Origin: Thiobacillaceae bacterium | Lineage (GTDB): Bacteria; Pseudomonadota; Gammaproteobacteria; Burkholderiales; Thiobacillaceae | Assembly (NCBI GenBank): GCA_012274165.1 | Contig: JAAPAA010000123.1 | Coordinates: forward strand, 1-11,486 | Reading direction: 5' to 3' | Length of the DNA stretch: 11,486 nt | Part shown: one piece after another, positions 1 through 6,928 of the stretch | Layout: each line of letters starts with the position of its first letter | Numbering within the stretch: position 1 is the stretch's first letter | Position numbers and translations under genes: made by a program | The notes under the pieces: model-generated | The model's database searches: none | Told to the model about the DNA's origin: nothing | What the model saw: the letters and a program-made list of their open reading frames with translations, nothing else

Positions 1-928
1 GGCCAATGGCCTTGAAATAGCGGCTGGCCAGTTCGCGATCCTCGGCGTCGAGCTTGTCGTTCCAGTCGTCGCCAAACTCCGTCGCAGGCAGGATCGTCTG
101 CGGCAATTCGCGCGGCCGGATTTCCTCCCAGCTGTCGTCCATGCAGTCGTAGCGCACATAGGCCGGCAGCATCTGACACTTGTCCGACTCGAACCCGTTA
201 CGATAATCGTCCAGTGAAGTGTGATAAATGTTGGCCCAAGCCGAATCCTCGCGCTGATAGGTGTGCATCGAGCTAAACGGAATGAAGTATTTGGCCCCCA
301 CGGTTTCGGTGCGACTCGCGTTGCGCTTGCCGATGGCAGGCGTGACTTCGGACGGCGCGATGCGACTACCGTCTTCATGATAAAAATTGATCATGTCGGC
401 GTCACCATAGCGGCTGGACAAACCCATCATGAACGACACCGGATAGCGCTTGATGATGCCACGCACGTGGTTTTCCCAGCCATGATCCGATGCGTCGGTA
501 CGGTTGAACACCAAGCGGCCATTCACATCGGCCAGCAGCACGCCGTCCTGATTCAGATCGGAAATGCAATACACCCGGATATGTTCGGACAAGGGGTACC
601 AGCGGCGATCCTGCATCACATGCACGTCAAAGCCTTGCCCCTTTAGATCATCCTGAATGCGCTTGCCGACGTGGTCGGGCAGCAGGATCTTCTTCCCCAT
701 CAGTTGCGGCATCGACTCCGGGTTGAGATGGTCGGGATGGCCGTGCGATAGCCAGACATATTCCGCGCCCAGAATACCCTGCATCTGCGCTGGGGGAATC
801 TCGTGCGACTGTCCCCAACTGCCGAAGTAGGCCTGCGGCGTGAACCAGGGGTCGGTCACCAGAATCGGGCGCCCCCCATCGTAAAGGGTCAGGATGGCAT
901 TGCCGATGGTCTCGAATCCGGTTTGCAT
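1..928 (-). CDS. MBL-fold metallohydrolase, UlaG/CMAH-like (3' end outside window)
   Basis: I see 309 codons from an ATG at 928 with no stop before the left edge, so the C-terminus is missing. The protein is probably a cytoplasmic metal-dependent hydrolase or oxidase-like protein of the metallo-beta-lactamase fold. The zinc motif SHGHPDH lies at residues 61-67 (H62, H64, D66, H67), after a DPWF strand-turn at 26-29. The layout (ILVTDPWF, a Gly/Trp-rich segment, YVWLSHGHPDHL, later VFNRTD) resembles the UlaG-like group and the MBL part of CMP-N-acetylneuraminate hydroxylase (CMAH). No Rieske domain precedes it. It starts 8 bases after the stop of the O-ligase gene and is likely cotranscribed. 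No good ribosome-binding site is visible; TTG at 940 is an alternative in-frame start. The fold is well supported; the substrate is unknown. A link to glycan modification is inferred from position and the CMAH resemblance. Confidence 0.85.
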   Translation of the reverse strand, partial: MQTGFETIGNAILTLYDGGRPILVTDPWFTPQAYFGSWGQSHEIPPAQMQGILGAEYVWLSHGHPDHLNPESMPQLMGKKILLPDHVGKRIQDDLKGQGFDVHVMQDRRWYPLSEHIRVYCISDLNQDGVLLADVNGRLVFNRTDASDHGWENHVRGIIKRYPVSFMMGLSSRYGDADMINFYHEDGSRIAPSEVTPAIGKRNASRTETVGAKYFIPFSSMHTYQREDSAWANIYHTSLDDYRNGFESDKCQMLPAYVRYDCMDDSWEEIRPRELPQTILPATEFGDDWNDKLDAEDRELASRYFKAIG

Positions 929-936
929 GGCGATAC

Positions 937-2229
937 TCAATTGATTTGGCGGGAAGCCGTCTTCTTGCTGGAAAAGGTCACGATAGGGACTGACTGTTTT
1001 TCCAACAGACCGGAGAATTTGGCGGCCAGCATCAGGATGATCATCAAATGGTAAGGCAAGTCGAAGTGGCTCATACCCAGGAAAGCCCCTGCAGTAGCAT
1101 AGCCAATGAGACTCACCTGGATCATGGCCGCCAGATCGGCGGCCCATTTTCTGTCGGGATCGTGCTTGCATCGCTTGATGATCTGCTGGGCACGGATCCA
1201 CGCCAGCAGCCCCAGCAACATGAACAAGACAAACCCGATGAATCCCTGTTCACCCATCATCTCGAAATAGATGCTGTGAACATCATGGACATTCCAGGGA
1301 TCCGGGGCATATTGACGAAATGTGGGGGCTTGGAACATTTCGAAGCCCCCACCGGTGATGCGAACCTTCGCCACATTGTACGCAGTGTGCCAGGCATTGA
1401 TCCGGCCTTGCGCAGACTGGTCCTGCTGATATGTCTTGATCGTATTCATACGGTCATACCATGCCTGCGGCATCACCGAAGCCATGATGGCCACGGCAAT
1501 CACCATGTAAAATCCGGTGACGATTTTGTTGCGGCTTTTCAGCCACAGGAACAGCCCCATCGTCACCATCGCCAGCATGCCGCCGCGCGACTGGCTGCCG
1601 ATGGCCGCGACGCCGGTCAGTACCATGGCGCTGGCCAACCCGGTCTTGACCAACCTGCGGGTTTCCTGCAAATGAAGATAGCGGATGAGCGGAATCGTCA
1701 TCACCAGCGCCAATGCCATTTCGTTGTTGCCCGCGATAAAGGTGCCGGTCGGTCCCTGAACGCGGTACACCCCGCCGTTGATGATGGTAAAAATCCCCCC
1801 CTTGACCCCATAAAACCCAAATGACAGGGCAATCACCCAGATCAGCCAGTGCAGTTGGTAGCGCTCCTTGATGATGAGTGCGGTAAGCAAGACCATCAAC
1901 ATGATCTTCCAGACCTCATTCCATCGATGCCAGGCCAGATCGGGGTAAAACGCGAAAAATGTGGTGAACAGCATCCAGCCGGTAAGCATTAGCAGGATGA
2001 TGATTTCGCGCGTCCAGGGCATGTCCTTTTTTTCCTTGGACGCCATGAAGGCCGCGATGGTGACGAGGCCAACGATCATGGCAAAAGGGAAATTGTAGGC
2101 AAACCCCCACGCCAGCCGGTGCGGATTCATATAGCCCAGCCACGACCACAGCAAAATCCCCAGCCAGGGGCGCTTGAAGACAAATGGCAGCAAGCCGAAA
2201 ATGATTGCTGTAATGACTATATCTCTCAT
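937..2229 (-). CDS. Putative O-glycosylation ligase, exosortase A-associated (O-antigen ligase/Wzy-like)
   Basis: A 430-residue polytopic inner-membrane protein with about ten hydrophobic segments. The N-terminus, with hydrophobic stretches at about 4-17 and 22-33 and MNPHR at 34-38, is typical of the XrtA-associated O-ligase family (TIGR03097). The Wzy_C/O-antigen-ligase signature is present: GSQSRGG at 211-217, a presumed periplasmic loop at about 255-320, then HDVHSIYFEMMGEQG at 315-329. Family knowledge suggests transfer or polymerisation of lipid-linked oligosaccharide in the periplasm; the acceptor (protein, lipid or polymer) is not shown by the sequence. The start ATG overlaps the stop of the upstream ligase gene by four bases (ATGA), and a weak GAAG lies about 7 bases upstream. 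Its base composition is visibly less GC-rich than the genes upstream. It could act as a Wzy polymerase rather than a ligase. Confidence 0.9.
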   Translation of the reverse strand: MRDIVITAIIFGLLPFVFKRPWLGILLWSWLGYMNPHRLAWGFAYNFPFAMIVGLVTIAAFMASKEKKDMPWTREIIILLMLTGWMLFTTFFAFYPDLAWHRWNEVWKIMLMVLLTALIIKERYQLHWLIWVIALSFGFYGVKGGIFTIINGGVYRVQGPTGTFIAGNNEMALALVMTIPLIRYLHLQETRRLVKTGLASAMVLTGVAAIGSQSRGGMLAMVTMGLFLWLKSRNKIVTGFYMVIAVAIMASVMPQAWYDRMNTIKTYQQDQSAQGRINAWHTAYNVAKVRITGGGFEMFQAPTFRQYAPDPWNVHDVHSIYFEMMGEQGFIGFVLFMLLGLLAWIRAQQIIKRCKHDPDRKWAADLAAMIQVSLIGYATAGAFLGMSHFDLPYHLMIILMLAAKFSGLLEKQSVPIVTFSSKKTASRQIN

Positions 2230-3617
2230 GCGGCTTCAACTTTCTGCGCCAGCGCGCCGGGAAGCGGCACATGGCTGACGACGTAACGGTGTTTGCCCGA
2301 TGCTTCGGGGGCTATCGCATCCTGCAGTTTCAAGTCCACTGCCAGCGCCGGTCCCAGACGCGCCCGCAGCCCGTCGGTCACGGCTGCGCGCGCGGTATCG
2401 TTCCAGCGTGCATCCGGCACCACCTGCACTTCGAGGCGATCCAGCGCATGCTGCACCAGCTTGAACTGGCTCACGCCGGGAATCGCACGCAGCACATAAA
2501 TCACCGCCAGCGCATGCATGATGCGGCCATCGGCGGCGACGATAAAGTCTGTCTGCCGCCCCACCACCGCATCGAGCACCGCGAGGCTGCGCCCGCCGGG
2601 ATCGCGGCGAGCCGAGCGCCGCACCACGTCGCCGGTGCGGTAACGGATAAACGGCTGCGCCTCCGACACCAGGCTGGTAATCACCGCTTCGCCTTCCACA
2701 CCATCGGCCACCGGCTGGCCAGCGGCATCGAGCACCTCGATCAGATGGGTTTCGCTCATTTGCAGCAACACCCCGTCCGGCGACTCCAGCGCCATCAGCC
2801 CGGCATCACGCGCGCCGTATTCCACCGATACCGCCACCCCGAACACGCGCTCGACCCGTTCACGCTGGTGCGGAAACAGCGGTTCGCCGGTGGCGCTGAC
2901 CACGCGCAGTGCCGGAAGTTTCAGCGTGATGCCGCGCGCCTCGGCATGCGCCGCCAGCAAGGCGAGGCTGCTGGCGTAGCCGTATATCGCCAGCGGGTTC
3001 CATGCCTGCAGCGCGCCCAGATAAGCGTCCATCCGCGCGGGCGACATCTCGAAAGCGTTCAGCAACAGCTGGTTGACCAGCCGGTCACGCAGGGTCTTGA
3101 TGCGGTCGGTCTTGTTCAGTTCCACCGGCGCGCCCCACAGATACACCTCGCGCGCGCCCGGCTCGACGCCCCACCAGCGGCGGGCACGCAGGCGCCCTGC
3201 CGCATCGGCCGCCTGGCGGGTGCGGCCAAAATAGAAAATCAGCGGCTCGCCGCTGGAGCCACCGGTGGTGTATTTGAACACGCCGCCCGGCACGCCGCGC
3301 CAGACCAGCTGCTCGACATTGTCGCGCGCATCGCGCTTGTTCATCGTCGGCAGCACCGCCAGATCCGCCAGCGTGGCTGCACCCGCTTTCACCCGGGCTT
3401 CCAGCGCGGCTTCGCGCAGGCGCGCGGCATGCCAGGGGCTATGCAACAAAGCGGTGTGCAGCAGCTGATTGAGCCGCGCGGTCTGCTCGGTCTGCAGCGC
3501 TTCGAGCGACAGCCACTGCGTGCGCTCGAGCCCGGCCAGCACGGCAAAGGTCGGACGGCGCATCGCAGCTTCCTGCGCGCGAAACACATTGCGGGCAACC
3601 CACGCCGGAACGCTCAT
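2226..3617 (-). CDS. CapK/PaaK-like adenylate-forming ligase (phenylacetate-CoA ligase family)
   Basis: A 463-residue soluble protein, full length for the CapK branch of the phenylacetate-CoA ligase family. These enzymes activate a carboxylate as acyl-AMP, often followed by transfer to CoA; CapK-type members occur in polysaccharide loci without a proven substrate. Visible motifs are the ATP P-loop TTGGSSGEP (117-125), the acidic core YGARDAG (267-273) where many relatives have a YG-x-x-E pattern, RYRTGD (325-330), GRQTD (353-357), and a C-terminal SGKHRYVVS with K442 in the place of the conserved lysine. The start at ATG 3617 is chosen because it forms an ATGA overlap with the sulfotransferase stop; the open frame continues to 4019 but that part is antisense-free shadow of the sulfotransferase gene. 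A similar ATGA overlap links it to the O-ligase. Inferred role: supply of an activated acyl or aminoacyl group for glycan decoration. The family call is firm, the substrate unknown. Confidence 0.85.
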   Translation of the reverse strand: MSVPAWVARNVFRAQEAAMRRPTFAVLAGLERTQWLSLEALQTEQTARLNQLLHTALLHSPWHAARLREAALEARVKAGAATLADLAVLPTMNKRDARDNVEQLVWRGVPGGVFKYTTGGSSGEPLIFYFGRTRQAADAAGRLRARRWWGVEPGAREVYLWGAPVELNKTDRIKTLRDRLVNQLLLNAFEMSPARMDAYLGALQAWNPLAIYGYASSLALLAAHAEARGITLKLPALRVVSATGEPLFPHQRERVERVFGVAVSVEYGARDAGLMALESPDGVLLQMSETHLIEVLDAAGQPVADGVEGEAVITSLVSEAQPFIRYRTGDVVRRSARRDPGGRSLAVLDAVVGRQTDFIVAADGRIMHALAVIYVLRAIPGVSQFKLVQHALDRLEVQVVPDARWNDTARAAVTDGLRARLGPALAVDLKLQDAIAPEASGKHRYVVSHVPLPGALAQKVEAA

Positions 3618-4468
3618 GCCGGCCCCCGCACGGGCAGCGCAGTGAAGCGCGCCAGCAGTTCGTCGCACAAGGTCGCCACCGCCGGCGCAATGTCTGGCGG
3701 GCTGCGGCGCTTCACCGAATGCGCGTGAATGCGGCGAGCCTTGGCCGCATTGAATCCGGGCAAGCCCAGAAACGCATACACCGCGGCGACTTCGCGCAGC
3801 GGGTGTTGCACCAGATCCTCGTAAAACACCACGCGCACGCGCGGGTCGGCCGCCAGCTGCTGCTCGAAAAACAGCACATTGCGATAGAACCACATGATCG
3901 CCGCACCTTCCGATTCGCTCGCGTCCGGGCGGTACAGCGCGGCAAGCAATTCGCGGGTGGCAGGCGACATCCCGCGCCCGCGCCAGTCTTCCGAGTCGCC
4001 CGCCGCCAGCCGCTGCCACTGTGGCACGAAATTACCAAAGGACTTGATCGCCGACTTCACGCTGTCGCGCCAGTCGCGCACCACCCATAGCGTCCGCGCC
4101 GGGGTAAACGTATCCATCAAATGCTTGATGCGATCCAGCTCGCATAGCGCCTTGACTACAAACACCGGCGCTGGACACTGTTGGGCGAGCTGCCGGATCA
4201 CGGCTTCATCGCGCATCTCGTAGCGTTCAAACGCGCGCGGATCGGTCTCGTGGAACACCTGAGTGGCAGCGCTGGCGTCCAGCACGTCCATCAGCAGATT
4301 GGTGCCGGAACGCTGCATCCCAGCGACAAACACATGCTGCGCCAGCGGGCGCGGCAACACGCGCTGCCGCCAGGCCTTGGTTTTTCGCCACAGCGCATGG
4401 CGCACGCGTAGCGACAGGCTGCGCGCATCGTGACCGGTGGCAGGCTTGGGCGTGGCGACAGCAGTCAT
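3614..4468 (-). CDS. PAPS-dependent sulfotransferase family protein
   Basis: A 284-residue protein, normal for a single-domain bacterial sulfotransferase. The 5'-phosphosulfate loop is clear in AGMQRSGTNLLMDVL (49-63, with RSGT at 53-56). The 3'-phosphate site is RDWRDS with a following serine (R131, D132, S136, S139). A later FYEDLVQHP resembles the family's conserved YEDL segment. Such enzymes transfer sulfate from PAPS to a hydroxyl or amine. No signal peptide is seen, so it should act in the cytoplasm on a lipid-linked or nucleotide-linked intermediate. ATG 4468 is chosen as start because it forms TGATG with the stop of the upstream glycosyltransferase and gives the family length; the frame stays open upstream to 4603 without homology. 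It overlaps the CapK-like gene by four bases. The context suggests sulfation of the exopolysaccharide or glycan, but sulfation is not proven and the target is unknown. Confidence 0.88.
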   Translation of the reverse strand: MTAVATPKPATGHDARSLSLRVRHALWRKTKAWRQRVLPRPLAQHVFVAGMQRSGTNLLMDVLDASAATQVFHETDPRAFERYEMRDEAVIRQLAQQCPAPVFVVKALCELDRIKHLMDTFTPARTLWVVRDWRDSVKSAIKSFGNFVPQWQRLAAGDSEDWRGRGMSPATRELLAALYRPDASESEGAAIMWFYRNVLFFEQQLAADPRVRVVFYEDLVQHPLREVAAVYAFLGLPGFNAAKARRIHAHSVKRRSPPDIAPAVATLCDELLARFTALPVRGPA

Positions 4469-5745
4469 CACTTGGCTACCGCTGTCGATTTCAGCGTGAC
4501 GTCCGCCTCTGCCAGCAAGGGTGCAAACGCGCGCAGCAACTGCGCGACGCGTTTGTCCCACTGGTTGGCCTCGGCATACGCCAGGATCGCGGCGCGATCC
4601 CACGGTTTGCCCAGCGCGGCGTCAAGTGCGGCGGTCAACGCTGCGCTATCGCCGAACGGCACGATGCTGCCGAGCTCGGCGCGGCACACCACTTCGGCAT
4701 TGCCGCCGACATCGGTGCTCACCACCGGCAGGCCGCATGCCATCGCTTCGAGAAACACATTCGCCCAGCCTTCGTTGCGGGTTGCCAGCACGAATACGTC
4801 CGCCGCCGACAGTGGCCATCTGAGTTCGTCCGGCACCACTGCGCCGAGAAAATGCACGCGTCCGGCCAGCCCCAGCTGCGCCACCCGGGCATCGAGTTCG
4901 GGGCGCACATCGCCTTCCGGGCCGCCAGCGCCGACGATCAGGTAATGCAGCGCCGGATGACGTTCCAGCAGCGCCGGCAAGCAATCGATGACGCGATGCA
5001 TGCCCTTGCGCTCGACCAGCCCGCCCACCGAAATCAGCACCCGGGCATCCGCCGGCAAATCGAATCGCTGACGTGCCAGCACGCGATCAAGCGGATAAAA
5101 ACGCGCCACATCGACGCCATTGCCGACGACCTCGGTGCGCTCTGCCGGGGTGCCCAGTTCCAGCGCCAGCCGCCGCAGCGAATCCGACACCGCAAACACC
5201 CGCGTCGCACGTCGCAGCGCACGCGCCAGCCGCGGACGCAGCACCGGGTTGCGGCTATGCGGTACTTCGGTACCGCGCAGGGTAATCGTCACCGGCAGGC
5301 CAAGCCAGCGGCCGAGCCGGGTGGCCGCTTCGCCGTCCGGGTAGGCAAAATGGGCGTCGATCAGGCGCGCGCCCTGCTGTTTCAAACGGCGCAGCAGCCA
5401 GAAGCTGCAACACGCCATCGACCAGCCGTCGAGCCCGCGCAGCACGCCGGGCAACGACAAAAAGCGCGGGTGGTAGACGCGGATGCCCTGCTGGATTTCG
5501 AGTGCGGGCGCGTGCGGGCGATAGCCGGGACGCCAGCGGCGAATCAGCGCCTGGCCGGGAAACCACGGTTGCGGCGAAACCACCGCCAGCGGCCGCTGCT
5601 GGGCGACACGAAACATGCGTTCACGGATGAACAGACCCGCACCCGGCCGTGCCGCACTGGGGAACAGCGCGCTGAACACGACCAGATCGATGCGATCCGG
5701 TTCAGCCGCCTCAGCCAAGATTCGCCCCCTTGAGCAGTCCGCCAT
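4468..5745 (-). CDS. GT4-family glycosyltransferase, XrtA locus
   Basis: A 425-residue cytoplasmic, GT-B-fold retaining glycosyltransferase. The N-terminal acceptor domain begins with LVVFSALFPSAARPGAGLF (21-39) and contains LRGTEVP (156-162). The C-terminal nucleotide-sugar domain has VGNGVD (207-212), GGLVERKG (241-248) and the EX7E signature (E325, E333) in EGWANVFLEAMACGLPVVS. It presumably adds one sugar during repeat-unit assembly; donor and acceptor cannot be read from sequence. The start is uncertain. ATG 5745 overlaps the upstream gene by 35 bases and lacks a good ribosome-binding site. TTG 5718 has a strong AAGGGGG seven bases upstream, overlaps by only 8 bases, and would give 416 residues beginning just before the conserved domain. 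A still longer frame to 5805 is unlikely. The stop shares one base with the sulfotransferase ATG, suggesting coupled translation. Confidence 0.88.
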   Translation of the reverse strand: MADCSRGRILAEAAEPDRIDLVVFSALFPSAARPGAGLFIRERMFRVAQQRPLAVVSPQPWFPGQALIRRWRPGYRPHAPALEIQQGIRVYHPRFLSLPGVLRGLDGWSMACCSFWLLRRLKQQGARLIDAHFAYPDGEAATRLGRWLGLPVTITLRGTEVPHSRNPVLRPRLARALRRATRVFAVSDSLRRLALELGTPAERTEVVGNGVDVARFYPLDRVLARQRFDLPADARVLISVGGLVERKGMHRVIDCLPALLERHPALHYLIVGAGGPEGDVRPELDARVAQLGLAGRVHFLGAVVPDELRWPLSAADVFVLATRNEGWANVFLEAMACGLPVVSTDVGGNAEVVCRAELGSIVPFGDSAALTAALDAALGKPWDRAAILAYAEANQWDKRVAQLLRAFAPLLAEADVTLKSTAVAK

Positions 5746-6928
5746 ACACGCCACGATAACGCGCCACGCTCGCCGCCCAGTTGCGCTCGGACTCGACAAA
5801 TTCACGGCCGTTTCGCTTCATGCTATCCCAGCCCGACTCGTCCTGCAACAAGCCCACCACCTTGCTGGCGAGGTCGTCCGCAAACCCGGCGTGGAACAGC
5901 ACACCGGTCTTGCCGTCATCGATCAGTTCCTTGTGGCCACCGACATCGGAGGCCACCATCAGCCGCCCCTGCGCCATCGCTTCCAGCGGCTTCAGGGGCG
6001 TCACCAGCTCGGTCAGGCGCATCGGATGACGCGCATAGACCAGCACATCGATCAGGTCGTAATACCGGTTCACTTCGCCGTGCGGCACCCGCCCGGTAAA
6101 AATCACGCGGTCCTTCACATCCAGCGCCATCACCTGCTGTTTCAGCGCCCATTCCTGCGGGCCGCCGCCGACCAGCAGGACTTTCACGTCCGGCATCTGC
6201 TCGAGAATGGCCGGCAGCGCGTCAAGCAGCAGGTCGAGGCCTTCGTAAGCGTAGAACGAACCGATGAAACCCAGCACGCGGCTGGTGCCGAGTCCGAGCT
6301 TCATTTTTAGCTCGGGGTCGGCTTTGCCGCCGACGGAAAACTTGTCGATATCGACCGCGTTCGGGATCACCGTGATTTTGTCCGACGCAATGCCGCGCGC
6401 CACCAGATCCTGCCGCAAGCCTTCGCAAATGACGGTAACCGCATCGGCGTTTTTGACTGCCCAGGTTTCCAGTGCGCGGGTGAGCTTGTAGCGCAGGCTG
6501 CCTTCCTGGGTGGTGCCGTGATCGACTGCGGCGTCTTCCCAGAACGCGCGGATTTCATACACCACCGGAATGCCCAGCTTGCGACCGACGCGGATCGCCG
6601 GCACCGCATCCAGCACCGGTGAATGTGCGTGGATGACGTCGGGGCGCTGCGTCTGCGCCAGTTCAAGCAGGCGGGTTTCTAGCGCGCCCATCACGACAAA
6701 CGGATCGGCGCCCGGCAGTTTTGCCAGCAGTCCTGTCGGTTTCGGCGTGCGGTAAAAGTGCAGCCCATCGGCATCTTCTTCGGCCACCGTGCAATTCAAT
6801 TGTTTGGGCCCCGACAGGTGACAGGTGTCCCAGCCGAGCTTGCGCTGCTCGCGCAGAATCGCCGCGCTGCGGAAGGTGTATCCGGAATGCAGCGGCAGGG
6901 TGTGGTCGAAGACGTGCAGGATTTTCAT
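5711..6928 (-). CDS. XrtA/PEP-CTERM system glycosyltransferase, TIGR04063-like (GT4)
   Basis: A 405-residue GT-B glycosyltransferase. The N-terminus MKILHVFDHTLPLHSGYTFR, with IHAHSP at 99-104 and a long YEIRAFWED segment (124-132), closely matches what I know of the PEP-CTERM/exosortase A-associated family TIGR04063. The C-terminal domain carries IPNAVD (188-193), GSFYAYEGLD (223-232), LLVGGGP, and TELVTPLKPLEAMAQGR (306-322) followed by ASDVGGHKELI. The usual EX7E pair is replaced by E307 and E316, spaced by eight residues within the TPLKPLE motif, as in GT4 relatives with this motif. It is a soluble cytoplasmic enzyme expected to extend the XrtA-linked glycan. ATG 6928 forms an ATGA overlap with the amidotransferase stop and gives an exact family N-terminus; the open frame upstream to 7144 is not homologous. 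The donor sugar is unknown. Confidence 0.92.
   Translation of the reverse strand: MKILHVFDHTLPLHSGYTFRSAAILREQRKLGWDTCHLSGPKQLNCTVAEEDADGLHFYRTPKPTGLLAKLPGADPFVVMGALETRLLELAQTQRPDVIHAHSPVLDAVPAIRVGRKLGIPVVYEIRAFWEDAAVDHGTTQEGSLRYKLTRALETWAVKNADAVTVICEGLRQDLVARGIASDKITVIPNAVDIDKFSVGGKADPELKMKLGLGTSRVLGFIGSFYAYEGLDLLLDALPAILEQMPDVKVLLVGGGPQEWALKQQVMALDVKDRVIFTGRVPHGEVNRYYDLIDVLVYARHPMRLTELVTPLKPLEAMAQGRLMVASDVGGHKELIDDGKTGVLFHAGFADDLASKVVGLLQDESGWDSMKRNGREFVESERNWAASVARYRGVYGGLLKGANLG

Noticed and set aside
221..646. A 141-codon open frame on the + strand
   Set aside because: It is antisense to the metallo-beta-lactamase-fold gene, whose HxHxDH site is intact, and it resembles no family.
2271..3728. 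A 485-codon open frame on the + strand
   Set aside because: It is antisense to the CapK-like ligase, is rich in His, Arg and Gln, and shows no motif; an effect of high GC at third positions.
3618..4019. Longer N-terminus for the CapK-like ligase
   Set aside because: The extension overlaps the sulfotransferase gene in another frame, has no homology, and the ATGA-coupled ATG at 3617 gives the normal family length.
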